This document shows positions 50,047-59,058 of a DNA stretch of 64,000 bases, piece by piece. How positions within the stretch are numbered: position 1 is the stretch's first letter; each line of letters opens with the position of its first letter. Source of the DNA: Lactiplantibacillus modestisalitolerans. GTDB lineage: Bacteria; Bacillota; Bacilli; Lactobacillales; Lactobacillaceae. Where the stretch lies: assembly GCF_005405425.1 (NCBI RefSeq), contig NZ_BJEA01000010.1, forward strand, positions 106,224 through 170,223, read 5' to 3'. Position numbers and translations under genes: made by a program. The notes under the pieces were generated by a model. That model saw nothing but the letters and a program-made list of their open reading frames with translations. It searched no databases and was not told where the DNA came from.

Positions 50047-50931
50047 GTGAACTTTGAAAAGCATTACCGCTATACGGGTAAGGAACAGTTGACACTAGCG
50101 GCGCAAACAACGGCACCGGATCCGCGGTTTGCGGATGAAAAACTAATCAAAAAGCAAATTGCGAAGAATATCAAACAACTAAAGGAGTTACAAGGTAAGC
50201 TTTATGCTCAGGACCGCTACGGCGTCTTGATTATTTTTCAAGCGATGGACGCGGCCGGGAAGGACAGCATGATTCGCCATATTATGAGTGGGGTGAATCC
50301 ACAGGGCTGTCGGGTGACGGCGTTTAAGCAGCCGACGAGTAACGAACTGGCCCACGATTATCTGTGGCGAATTCACCAGCAAGTTCCCGAGCGGGGCATG
50401 ATTGGGATCTTTAATCGGTCCTATTATGAAGACGTGCTAGTTAGCCGGGTTCATCCCGAGCTAATCGTTAACGCCCATATTGGTGCACTTCAATCGGTCA
50501 GTGACGTTGACGATGCGTTTTTTGAACGCCGTTTCAACGACCTGCGCTTCTTTGAATCCTACTTGCAAGCCAATGGATTTTTGGTTTTGAAATTCTTTTT
50601 ACACATGTCAAAGGCTGAACAGAAGCAACGCTTCATTCGGCGCATTGAGATTCCCAGTCATAATTGGAAGTTTTCGGCGGCCGACGTGCGTGAACGTCAG
50701 TACTGGGATGCTTACCAGCGGGTTTACGGGGATGCCTTGACGCACACCGCCACTAAGCAGGTGCCGTGGTATGTGATTCCATCTGATAGTAAGTGGTATT
50801 CGCGGTTGTGCGTTTCTGAAATTATTAATCAGCGCCTGGCTGAGTTACCGTTGGCGTACCCGTCACTCATGCCGAGTGAACAGGCGCAGTTAAAAGCAGC
50901 GTTAGACCAATTAGATCATGAAAATGAATGA
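50047..50931 (+). CDS. Polyphosphate kinase 2 family protein
   Basis: This 294-residue PPK2-fold phosphotransferase moves phosphate between polyphosphate and nucleotides. Walker A-like IFQAMDAAGKDSMI (about 60-73) and Walker B-like IFNRSYYEDVL are complete, and WYVIPSDSKWYSRL lies in the C-terminal lid part. The length fits a single-domain PPK2. The start is GTG with AAGGGGATG in front. It is probably used to regenerate nucleotides or manage phosphate stores; the class (nucleotide preference) is not decided by the motifs seen. Confidence 0.9.
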   Translation: MNFEKHYRYTGKEQLTLAAQTTAPDPRFADEKLIKKQIAKNIKQLKELQGKLYAQDRYGVLIIFQAMDAAGKDSMIRHIMSGVNPQGCRVTAFKQPTSNELAHDYLWRIHQQVPERGMIGIFNRSYYEDVLVSRVHPELIVNAHIGALQSVSDVDDAFFERRFNDLRFFESYLQANGFLVLKFFLHMSKAEQKQRFIRRIEIPSHNWKFSAADVRERQYWDAYQRVYGDALTHTATKQVPWYVIPSDSKWYSRLCVSEIINQRLAELPLAYPSLMPSEQAQLKAALDQLDHENE

Positions 50932-51024
50932 AGAAGACCCGTAACCGCAACCAGCATGAAGGTGGTGACGGGCAGTTGGGTGGTACCAGCCAACGGGAGC
51001 CGCACGAATTAGCGCCGCCCCTTT

Positions 51025-51067
51025 GAAGACGAATAAGCGGCCGTGGCTTTTGCCACGGTCGCTTATT
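51025..51067. terminator. Bidirectional terminator
   Basis: AATAAGCG and CCGTGGC arms pair with GCCACGG and CGCTTATT between converging genes. Confidence 0.85.
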
Positions 51068-51117
51068 TGCCAATATCTAAAGATGACAGCGATTACAATC
51101 ACGCTCGTGTCACGGAG

Positions 51118-52707
51118 TCAATGAATCCGGTGACGCATCCAGGTGAAGTAGCTTAATGCTAGTAAGCTTAACAGTAAGGCAATTCCAGTTGCGAGCCACG
51201 TACTTTCCGTACGTTCACCGGTTTGTGGGAGTCCCCGCACTGAATTGGTTTCTTCATCGGCTTCTTCAGCGGAAGCGGCCGGGGTGGTCGTCACGCTAGC
51301 TGAACCCGGCGCCGCAACAATGGTGGTTGTGGTGGGCACGAAGGAGCTTGGATTACTTGGCAGTGCTGGCGTCGCACCCGTAACGGGCTGCTGAGTGGAA
51401 TTAGCACTCGCGGTCGTTGGCGGCAGGGCGGGCAATCCGGTTGCTGGGGCGGGCCCAGTCGGTTGGCTAGGGGCTGGTTGCAAACTAGTTGGCGGCGTTG
51501 GTTGGTCGTTTACCGGTGCAGTCGGACCTGGAACTTCCGGGGCGGCCGTCGTTGGGGCCTCGGGTTGTGGTTGACTTGGGTTCGTCGGCGCCGACGTATC
51601 CGGATTTTCTGGCGTTGAGGTACCCGGATTTTCCGGTGTTGACGTATCGGGGTTCTCCGGTGTCGAAGTATCCGGATTTTCCGGCGTTGAGGTACCCGGA
51701 TTTCCCGGTGTTGACGTATCGGGGTTCTCCGGTGTCGACGTACCCGGATTTTCCGGCGTTGACGTATCGGGGTTCTCCGGCGTCGACGTATCCGGATTTT
51801 CCGGCGTTGACGTATCCGGATTTTCCGGCGCCGTTACCGGGGGATCATCTTCCACCGGTGCGGGCCGCACGATTGACGCGTCGGCGGAACCGCTATTTCC
51901 CTGATCATCAATGTAGGTGGCCTGGTTGGTATACAGGGCTTCCCCCGTTGGCTCGTTGGTCGTTGTCTGGTAAGTTAACGTTAAATGCCCCACGAACGCC
52001 CCCGTCGCGGTGACGATTAGCTGACTACCACTAACGGTGGCCGTTGCATCGATTGGGTTTCCTAACTCATCCGTTAACTTGGCACTATCAGCGACGTAGC
52101 TCTGGTTCGTGCTGATTTGATCCGTGATGACTGGGTTGACGAGTGAGTTTTCATTCGCTAAAACGTCAACCGTCCAATTTAATTTGGTTTGGTCAAGTGG
52201 GTCGGCCCACGCTACCGATTTACTCATCGCAATCGGCGCTAAGTCAATCGGTTGATCCGGGGTGGCCCCGATAACGGCTAAGTGAATATACCCACGGCGG
52301 TTTAACGGTCGTAACGTAAAGTAACTGTTTAAAGTGACGGTCCCGGTATGACTCCCCGCGGCAATGAAGAAGGTCCCGATGGTTCCGCCGTCAGAACTAA
52401 CCATTGGGAAGGCGTCATCGGCGGGAATTTTAACGTTGGTTGGGACCTGAACGCTCAGAGTGTCACCCGAACGGACGAGGCTAGTGTTCGGAATACTCCA
52501 GTTATAGTTGACGGTGTATTCCGAACTTTCCGGTAACTCGGCGTCATGCGACAGGATGTTACCCGCGGCGTCTTTAATGACGGCGCTATTGACGTCCAAT
52601 CCGGTCGCTTCGGTAATCACCCGCGCCTGACTAACGAGTGGTGGTGCGGCCAAACTTAAGAGGAGCCCACTAAGGGTGGCTAACAATAAAAACCAAATTT
52701 TACGCAC
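51118..52707 (-). CDS. LPQTGE-anchored adhesin, SdrG/collagen-binding-like
   Basis: This 529-residue wall protein has a signal peptide (1 to about 28) and tandem immunoglobulin-like adhesin domains (about 30-280). The pattern YTVNYNWSI, GDTLSVQVP and TGTVTLN recalls MSCRAMM-type bacterial adhesins. A wall-spanning tail of PENPDTST units (about 285-370) and a Pro/Thr-rich part follow. LPQTGE, a hydrophobic helix and a basic end close it. The GTG start is preferred, as AATGGGGG precedes it; the ATG five codons earlier overlaps that site. It is a paralogue of the protein at 59059. The ligand is unknown. Confidence 0.87.
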   Translation of the reverse strand: MRKIWFLLLATLSGLLLSLAAPPLVSQARVITEATGLDVNSAVIKDAAGNILSHDAELPESSEYTVNYNWSIPNTSLVRSGDTLSVQVPTNVKIPADDAFPMVSSDGGTIGTFFIAAGSHTGTVTLNSYFTLRPLNRRGYIHLAVIGATPDQPIDLAPIAMSKSVAWADPLDQTKLNWTVDVLANENSLVNPVITDQISTNQSYVADSAKLTDELGNPIDATATVSGSQLIVTATGAFVGHLTLTYQTTTNEPTGEALYTNQATYIDDQGNSGSADASIVRPAPVEDDPPVTAPENPDTSTPENPDTSTPENPDTSTPENPGTSTPENPDTSTPGNPGTSTPENPDTSTPENPDTSTPENPGTSTPENPDTSAPTNPSQPQPEAPTTAAPEVPGPTAPVNDQPTPPTSLQPAPSQPTGPAPATGLPALPPTTASANSTQQPVTGATPALPSNPSSFVPTTTTIVAAPGSASVTTTPAASAEEADEETNSVRGLPQTGERTESTWLATGIALLLSLLALSYFTWMRHRIH

Positions 52708-52954
52708 AAGACATACCCCCATTCTTGCTGATTACTTGCCTAACTCGGCACCCATAATTTACCATGTTTGTACAGTGAAGCAACGCCAGGTGCATTGGTT
52801 TGGCAATTAAGCAAACAATGCGATAGTAATGGTGGCACAAATTTGGGTAAATCGCGCCGTTACGGGATTTGTGAGCGCTAGCAGTTCGCTTTGCATTCTA
52901 AGCGTAAATCCACTAGAATTAAGCCAACGTCAAATTTTTTAAGAGAGTAGGAAC

Positions 52955-53959
52955 ATGATGAGTACAACTTACGATTTAACGATTATTGGTGGGGGTCCGG
53001 TCGGAATGTTCGCGGCGTTTTACGCGGGCATGCGCAACGCCCGGGTCCAGTTGTTGGAAAGCTTACCCGAATTGGGCGGGCAGGTGCAGGCGCTGTATCC
53101 CGAAAAGCTGATTCACGACGTCGCCGGCTACCCCGGTATTAAGGGGCGCGAATTGGTTGCACAACTTGCCCGGCAGATGAAGCAGTTTCCAATCGACGTC
53201 CGGTTGAACGCGGCGGTGACCGACGTGGCAGGTCAGATTGGCGATTTTATGGTGACGACCGCGGACGGCCAAACTTCCAAGACGAAGGCGATTATCATTG
53301 CGACCGGGAACGGTGCGTTTGAGCCGCGCCGGCTCGCGGTGGATAACGCGGCAGACTTTGAAGGCCGGCAGTTATTCTACCACATTCCAAAGGTGGAGCA
53401 GTTTAAGGATCAGACCGTGCTGGTTGCCGGTGGGGGTGATTCGGCGATTGACATGGCGCTATTATTGGAACCGGTCGCCAAACAGGTGTACATTATGCAC
53501 CGCCGCGACCAGTTTCGGGGAATGGAGCACAGCGTTGACTTGTTGAAGGCGTCGTCGGTGATTATTAAAACCCCATTTTTAATTAAAAAATTAGCAGAGA
53601 CGCCAACCGGCCAATTAGGCCTAACGATGCGTGAAGTGCGCGGCGAAGCCGAAGAGCAGTTGGCCGTCGACGCTTTGGTGGTTAACTACGGGTTTATCGC
53701 GGACAATAAAGTCATTCGTAACTGGCACGTCGTACCAACGCTGACTCACCGGTTGTTTGCGGTTGATACGGAAATGAAGACCGATGTACCGGGCATTGCG
53801 GCCATTGGGGACACCGTTACTTATCCGGGCAAACTGGGATTGATTGCCAGCGGGTTTGGGGAGGCCCCGAACGCGGTCAACCAGTTAATGATGACGCTCT
53901 ATCCGGAACGGCGCAGTCCGTTGCACAGTACCACTTTATTTGAAAAGCAGGGGCGCTAG
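52955..53959 (+). CDS. Ferredoxin-NADP reductase-like flavoprotein (YumC type)
   Basis: This 334-residue FAD enzyme resembles thioredoxin reductase but lacks the CxxC pair. FAD-binding GGGPVGMFAAFYAGMR is at the N-terminus, NADPH-binding VAGGGDSAIDMAL at about residue 160, and AIGDTVTYPGKLGLIASGFGEA near the end. Absence of redox cysteines with this layout marks the YumC/TrxR-like ferredoxin (flavodoxin) reductases, which supply electrons. It starts MM behind GAGTAGGAAC. Its terminator is shared with the next gene. Confidence 0.9.
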   Translation: MMSTTYDLTIIGGGPVGMFAAFYAGMRNARVQLLESLPELGGQVQALYPEKLIHDVAGYPGIKGRELVAQLARQMKQFPIDVRLNAAVTDVAGQIGDFMVTTADGQTSKTKAIIIATGNGAFEPRRLAVDNAADFEGRQLFYHIPKVEQFKDQTVLVAGGGDSAIDMALLLEPVAKQVYIMHRRDQFRGMEHSVDLLKASSVIIKTPFLIKKLAETPTGQLGLTMREVRGEAEEQLAVDALVVNYGFIADNKVIRNWHVVPTLTHRLFAVDTEMKTDVPGIAAIGDTVTYPGKLGLIASGFGEAPNAVNQLMMTLYPERRSPLHSTTLFEKQGR

Positions 53960-53982
53960 TCATTTTTTATCATAATTAAATT

Positions 53983-54028
53983 AAACCCGCTGACAGTTAG
54001 CAATGGTGCTAACCGTCAGCGGGTTTTG
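53983..54028. terminator. Bidirectional terminator
   Basis: AAACCCGCTGAC and GTTAGC pair with GCTAAC and GTCAGCGGGTTT, one mismatch. Confidence 0.88.
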
Positions 54029-54050
54029 TGATTTGATGCAAGTGTTGGTT

Positions 54051-55844
54051 TTAACTCTGGTCCGTTAAACTCAGTTCGTTCATGAAGGTGAGGAGTAGTT
54101 TGGCGTAGCTGGGGTGCTCAGTAGTCGTTCGGACTTGGCGCTGCATTTGACGCGTGTTGTTGGTGATCACGCCGTCAACGCCCATGAACATCATCTGGGT
54201 CATCTGATCCTCATCGTCGATGTCCCACGCATAAACTAGTTTATGGGCACGCTCGGCCTTGTCAACAAAGCGGTCGTTAAGGGTCGTGACTTCCATCGTG
54301 TAGCCATCCGCCACGGTATGTGGGAAGGTCAGGTTATACGGTAAAATGTAGCTGGTCGTCTGCTGCTGATCACGTTGCTTGAGGTCGCTCATCACCCGGT
54401 AACTCAACGTCTGGACCTGATCGTGGTGCTGCTTCAAACTGGCACCATATCGCTGGACGAAGCGGCGCGTGTCGGCCCGGGTGTAGGCGCGGTTCGTCTT
54501 GATTTCCACGAGCAAGCGTTGGCCAGACTGGTGGGCGGCTTGTAAGTAAGCGTCGAAGCTGGGAATTTTAGCCGCGTGGCCGTTCTCCCGGACGGTTAAA
54601 CGCTGCAGTTGCGCAAGGGTTAGGTTGGCCGTGCGCACGTTTTTACCAGTTAGCGTTTTGAGGTTGGTATCGTGCATCACGACAAACTGATGATCCTTGG
54701 TGACTTGCACATCCATCTCAACGTAGGCCGGGTGCGCCTGTGCGGTTTTTTTCAAAGCGGGAATGGTGTTTTGAACGCCGTTATGGTGATCGACCCCGCG
54801 GTGCGCAATGATGAGTGGTTTACTAATTGCCAGCCCGTTGAGGTAAATTAGGTTAAAGCCAACGAGGACCCCGCTGGCTAAAACGAGGCCCGCAACCACG
54901 CCAGTACGGGTCCACCGCTTTAAATGCGGCGGCTCGTTAAAGTAGCGGGGGCGCTTAGAAATGAGGCTTAAATCTTGCCGGTAAAGGGCGATGAACAACA
55001 TCATGAAGAGCGCGGTCGTGTAACAGATCAGGATTTCAGTTGCGATTTCCATCAAAAAGAGGTTGACGGTCGCGGCGCCCATTGCCAGCGTCGTTTGATC
55101 CCAAGCTAGCTGAGCAACGTAGAGTACGCCGTAAATTAAACTGACACTAAGACCGGTCATGAGGAGAATGACCAGCATAGCCCATAAATTGCGGAGCGTC
55201 CGGTGCCTGGTCTGCGACCAACTACGCCGAACCGCAATCCGCCAGGGGAGCTGGTCCAAAATCATCAGTGGTAGCAGGGCGATGAGACGTAACCCCAGGT
55301 AGCCGGTAATCAGGTAAAACGCCGCCAGCGCAACCGTCATCCAGGGATTGTCCATCAGGAAGCTGACGATGAATGCTGGAATCCGGGCCTTGTTCAGCAG
55401 TGGGGTGGTAAACATGAAACTGCCAAACGGGAGGATCACAATGAAGTAGCCCACGAAGAGGGGAAAACTACTCAAAGACGTGTGCCGTAAGCTACCGACC
55501 GTTGCGCGTAAAACCTGGCGGACCGTTTGCGGCCGCCCGCGGAGAATGTTGGTAATGCCCAGTAACAAGAAGGCAAATTGCCAGTAGACGAGCTCAATCA
55601 GCGCCACTAATAAAACGAGCATTCCCAGCATCGCCAGCGGTGCCTGCCGGGCAATGGCCGCGAAGTTAGTGTACGAAACGTAAGCGACGCCCTGACTCTT
55701 TAGTAACAGTTCCAACGCTTCGTTGAAAAACGGAATCGCTAAGTAGCTGATCACTAGGTTGGTCCCAAAAATTAGCGCGACGTAACTTCCCCAATTACGA
55801 TAAAACCGGCGGGTCGCGCCCCACCAAAATTGCCATGCACCCAT
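54051..55844 (-). CDS. Membrane-bound glycerophosphodiester phosphodiesterase
   Basis: The protein has 597 residues: an N-terminal membrane domain of about eight helices (1 to about 340) and a GDPD catalytic domain (about 345-590). The catalytic motif IIAHRGVDHHNGVQNT is followed by VEMDVQVTKD and VVMHDTNL, with EIKTN later. It would hydrolyse glycerophosphodiesters or lipoteichoic-acid-type glycerol phosphate at the membrane. The ATG follows AAGGGAG. The lipoteichoic acid synthase gene lies just upstream on the same strand, so both act on polyglycerolphosphate. Confidence 0.9.
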   Translation of the reverse strand: MGAWQFWWGATRRFYRNWGSYVALIFGTNLVISYLAIPFFNEALELLLKSQGVAYVSYTNFAAIARQAPLAMLGMLVLLVALIELVYWQFAFLLLGITNILRGRPQTVRQVLRATVGSLRHTSLSSFPLFVGYFIVILPFGSFMFTTPLLNKARIPAFIVSFLMDNPWMTVALAAFYLITGYLGLRLIALLPLMILDQLPWRIAVRRSWSQTRHRTLRNLWAMLVILLMTGLSVSLIYGVLYVAQLAWDQTTLAMGAATVNLFLMEIATEILICYTTALFMMLFIALYRQDLSLISKRPRYFNEPPHLKRWTRTGVVAGLVLASGVLVGFNLIYLNGLAISKPLIIAHRGVDHHNGVQNTIPALKKTAQAHPAYVEMDVQVTKDHQFVVMHDTNLKTLTGKNVRTANLTLAQLQRLTVRENGHAAKIPSFDAYLQAAHQSGQRLLVEIKTNRAYTRADTRRFVQRYGASLKQHHDQVQTLSYRVMSDLKQRDQQQTTSYILPYNLTFPHTVADGYTMEVTTLNDRFVDKAERAHKLVYAWDIDDEDQMTQMMFMGVDGVITNNTRQMQRQVRTTTEHPSYAKLLLTFMNELSLTDQS

Positions 55845-55976
55845 TATCAAAACTCCCTTATCGTCATAGATAGTTATAGTTTAGCACGGGCGCGTCGAAA
55901 AAAACTGACGAAATGGTTAAAAGCTATCACGGTTACTTTAGAAATGAACGTTGTGGTCGTTACTTTCTTAGTGAAC

Positions 55977-56015
55977 AAAACCCCCAACTACGACAATGGC
56001 AGTTGGGGGTTCCGT
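55977..56015 (-). terminator. Terminator after the LTA synthase gene
   Basis: AACCCCCAACT pairs with AGTTGGGGGTT between ltaS and the phosphodiesterase gene. Confidence 0.8.
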
Positions 56016-56029
56016 TGCAGGACAACCAG

Positions 56030-58198
56030 TTATTGACCGGAAGCACTGCTGCTAGAAGTGGACTGGTTGGTATCATTTTCATCCGGATTGGTGATCTTGA
56101 TCCGCGTTGAGTCGGTCTTCTTATGTGAATCTTCAGGCGCGTCCGTCTTGTACAGTGATTCGGTCGATTTGTTACCGTTCTTGCTATACAGACTAGTCGA
56201 GCCCTTCTTGAGTTTTTCTTCAATCTGAATGGTCTTTTCGAGTTCGTCAGCGTAGTTATAGTCGGACGCATCAACGGCCTTAAAGTCCTTCGGCGTATAG
56301 AAGCGCAAAAGGTTCTTCGTGTTCAGCGAATCCGACAGGCTCAGTTCCTTGTTGACCTTCTTTTGCAGTTTGTCGATCCGTTTCTGGAGGGCCTCGTCGT
56401 CACTCGTATCGACCTCTTCACCGGTATGATTGTCATAAACGGTATCATTGAGGACGGTGTACTTCGGGGTGACAAAATCACGGTTTCGAAACGCGACCGT
56501 CTGGTCATGATCTTTGGAGAAGAGGTCGGTCCCAAACTGAATGTAGCGTTTGCTAGAAATTCCCAGCAAATGGAGCAGGGTTGGGAGGACGTCAATTTCA
56601 CCACCATAGGTGGATTCGATTTTTCCGCCGGTCGTTCCGGGGAGGTTGACCATGAACGGAACCCGTTGCAATTGCGCGTTGTCAAACGAACTCCAATCGT
56701 CGGCCGACTTACCAAGAATTGGCGCCAACGTATCGTTTTCACTGTTGGACAAGCCGTAGTGGTCCCCGTACAGAACAATCATCGAGTTCTTCAATAAGCC
56801 AGCTTTTTCTAAGTACTGGTAGAATTCCTGAATTGATTGATCCAAGTAATGGGCCGTTTGGAAGTAGCCGTTAATGGCGGAATCGCTAGTATCAGTCGTC
56901 TTAAAGTCGGTATCTTCTTCGTCCAACGTGAACGGAAAGTGGTTCGTGACCGTAATGTACTTAACGTAGAACGGTTGTTGGAGTCGTTCGAGGTACTGGA
57001 CGGAATGCTTGAATAGTAATTTATCTTTCAAGCCGTAACCGGTTGATTTATCACCAGTGGTATCGAAGTAGCTAGCATCAAAGAAGTATTGATAACCCAT
57101 ATTCTTGTAAGTGTTATTGCGGTTCCAGAAGCTGGCGACGTTTCCGTGAAAGACGGCGGACGAGTAATTGCCGCGCTGGTTTAAAATTGCCGGAGCGGCT
57201 TGGAAAGTGTTATCCGAACCTAGTTGCGAGAATAGTGACCCGGTGGACAGTCCGTAAGTACTCGTTTCCAACATGTTTTCGGCATCACTAGTTTTACCCT
57301 GGCCAACCTGATGGAAAAAGTTCTTAAAGGCGTAAGTCGATTGGCTATGATACAACTTATTCAGGAACGGGGTAACTTCCTTGCCGTCGATTTTTTTATC
57401 AATCAGAAATTGTTGGAAACTTTCCAAGTGAATGACAATCACGTTTTTACCCTTGGCAATCCCATACATCTTGTCATTCGGCGCTGCGTAATGAGCCTTG
57501 GTAAAATCGTGAACCGTATCTAGTTCCGATTTCTTGGCGCTCGCCCGCTGATGATTCGTTTGCTCATCTTTAATGGCGTCATACACCGTGAATGCGTCTA
57601 AACCGAGGTATTTAACCAGGTAATTACGGTCAAAGGTCCGGGTCAATAACTGTGGCCGGTTGGCTTCGGCAAGCGCCAAGTTAAGGCCAAAGCCAGCCAG
57701 GGCGACCGACGTGTAGGCAAACGCCGAGTGCTTCCGGATTGGTCGTTGGTCCTGCTTGATAACGTGAACCAGTAACAGGCCGAGGACGACGATTAAATCG
57801 ACCCAGTAAATCAGGTCGTAGCCCTTCATTAAAGCCAGTGACGAGCCGGTCAGTCCCTGATTAACTTTGGAATAACCGGTAATCGTACTCACCGTCATGA
57901 AGTCGGTGAATTCACGGTAATAAATGACGTTAGCGTACAGTAAAATCGTATCGAGCGCATCAATCAACAGTAATAGGTAGTAATAATAGCCAGTTTTCCG
58001 AATATAAAAAGCTAGACTAAACAGAAAAACCGTGGTTGCGATTGGGTTGACCAACATTAAGAATACTTGCAAGATGTCGGCCACGCCCAATGAGAACTCT
58101 GCGAGGTACGCGAAAATCGTTTTAGCCCAGAATAGTAATACTAAGAGCCAAAAGAACCCGATCCGCGTATTCACGAGTTGGCGGAATTTGGTAAACAT
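56030..58198 (-). CDS. ltaS: Lipoteichoic acid synthase family protein
   Basis: This 722-residue membrane enzyme polymerises glycerol phosphate from phosphatidylglycerol. Five N-terminal membrane helices (about 10-205) precede the extracellular sulfatase-like domain (about 245-620). GQGKTSDAEN contains the catalytic Thr, and VIHLESFQ the metal-binding Glu. The YGDHYGLS segment holds the metal Asp-His. A Ser/Asp/Thr-rich tail (about 665-722) is longer than in S. aureus LtaS. It could also be an LtaS-type primase, which the sequence does not exclude. The ATG is preceded by a weak ribosome site. Confidence 0.9.
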   Translation of the reverse strand: MFTKFRQLVNTRIGFFWLLVLLFWAKTIFAYLAEFSLGVADILQVFLMLVNPIATTVFLFSLAFYIRKTGYYYYLLLLIDALDTILLYANVIYYREFTDFMTVSTITGYSKVNQGLTGSSLALMKGYDLIYWVDLIVVLGLLLVHVIKQDQRPIRKHSAFAYTSVALAGFGLNLALAEANRPQLLTRTFDRNYLVKYLGLDAFTVYDAIKDEQTNHQRASAKKSELDTVHDFTKAHYAAPNDKMYGIAKGKNVIVIHLESFQQFLIDKKIDGKEVTPFLNKLYHSQSTYAFKNFFHQVGQGKTSDAENMLETSTYGLSTGSLFSQLGSDNTFQAAPAILNQRGNYSSAVFHGNVASFWNRNNTYKNMGYQYFFDASYFDTTGDKSTGYGLKDKLLFKHSVQYLERLQQPFYVKYITVTNHFPFTLDEEDTDFKTTDTSDSAINGYFQTAHYLDQSIQEFYQYLEKAGLLKNSMIVLYGDHYGLSNSENDTLAPILGKSADDWSSFDNAQLQRVPFMVNLPGTTGGKIESTYGGEIDVLPTLLHLLGISSKRYIQFGTDLFSKDHDQTVAFRNRDFVTPKYTVLNDTVYDNHTGEEVDTSDDEALQKRIDKLQKKVNKELSLSDSLNTKNLLRFYTPKDFKAVDASDYNYADELEKTIQIEEKLKKGSTSLYSKNGNKSTESLYKTDAPEDSHKKTDSTRIKITNPDENDTNQSTSSSSASGQ

Positions 58199-58371
58199 GA
58201 ATATAAGACCTCATTCTGTGACAAATTTAGGGTAACGTTAAAGGTACTATCAAGTCATTTTAACATAAGAGACCGGTTCGAAATCGCTAACATTTTTAAG
58301 AATGCGTTAAATGCAGAATTGACGGTAATTAAAACAACCGGTATGCTCATCTTTAGAGGTGGTCAAAAGGT

Positions 58372-58806
58372 ATGAAAATTGAAAAAAGTAATCAAACGAC
58401 GTCGGCGGTTTACCGCGACGCGCTCGCAATTCGGCGAGCAGTTTTCATTGATGAGCAGGGGATTGCCCCGGAAGATGAGCTGGATCAAGTGACGGCGGCG
58501 ACCTGGCATTACGTGGCTTACGATGACCAGAACCAGCCGGTGGCGACTGCTCGCATTACCCCGGAAGGCCCTGGTAGTTGGCACGTACAGCGGGTTGCGA
58601 CACTCAAAACGGCTCGCGGTCACGGCTATGCCCGCCAGTTACTGGCCCAAATTGCCCTGGATGCGCGGGCGGCTAACACGCAGCGTTTAGTGTTGGGCGC
58701 GCAAGTGACCGCGCAGAGCTTTTATCAGCAGCTGGGTTTTCAAGCAGTGGGCCCGGAATTTATGGAAGCCGGGTTACGGCACCAACAGATGCAACGCAGG
58801 TTCTAA
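58372..58806 (+). CDS. GNAT acetyltransferase (YjcF/ElaA-like)
   Basis: This 144-residue acetyltransferase has IRRAVFIDEQGIAPEDELDQ near the N-terminus, characteristic of the YjcF/ElaA group. VQRVATLKTARGHGYARQLLAQ is the acetyl-CoA-binding loop, and QSFYQQLGFQAVG the C-terminal motif. The ATG follows AGAGGTGG, although the spacer is long. It is monocistronic with a terminator. The substrate is unknown. Confidence 0.88.
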   Translation: MKIEKSNQTTSAVYRDALAIRRAVFIDEQGIAPEDELDQVTAATWHYVAYDDQNQPVATARITPEGPGSWHVQRVATLKTARGHGYARQLLAQIALDARAANTQRLVLGAQVTAQSFYQQLGFQAVGPEFMEAGLRHQQMQRRF

Positions 58807-58829
58807 GCGGCGTCCTAAATCAGCAATAC

Positions 58830-58897
58830 AATTAGATTTGCCGAATGAATGCGGTCCCCAACGGTTAAGGGGCGAATTTGTTCGGCAAATTTTCATT
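58830..58897 (+). terminator. Intrinsic terminator
   Basis: AATTTGCCGAA-type arms (AGATTTGCCGAA with TTCGGCAAATTT) enclose a CCCC/GGGG inner stem. Confidence 0.7.
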
Positions 58898-59058
58898 TAA
58901 GGCTTATTAGTACACCTCCGTAACGGGATGGTTTTATGGTTAACGTAGTTAGGACGCGTGGGGACGTCGCCGTTAGCCAGTTAAGTTGCGGCGAGCTAAA
59001 CGTTCTAATGGTTTAGTTGTGTGTTAGGTAGTCATGATAGAAATGGGGGAAAGAGTTT

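Noticed and set aside
51489..52013. Plus-strand frame of 174 codons rich in YPDFPAL
   Set aside because: It mirrors the PENPDTST repeats of the minus-strand adhesin and has no ribosome site.
56341..56797. Overlapping 145-codon minus-strand and 144-codon plus-strand frames inside ltaS
   Set aside because: Both lie within the conserved sulfatase domain of LTA synthase and lack ribosome sites.
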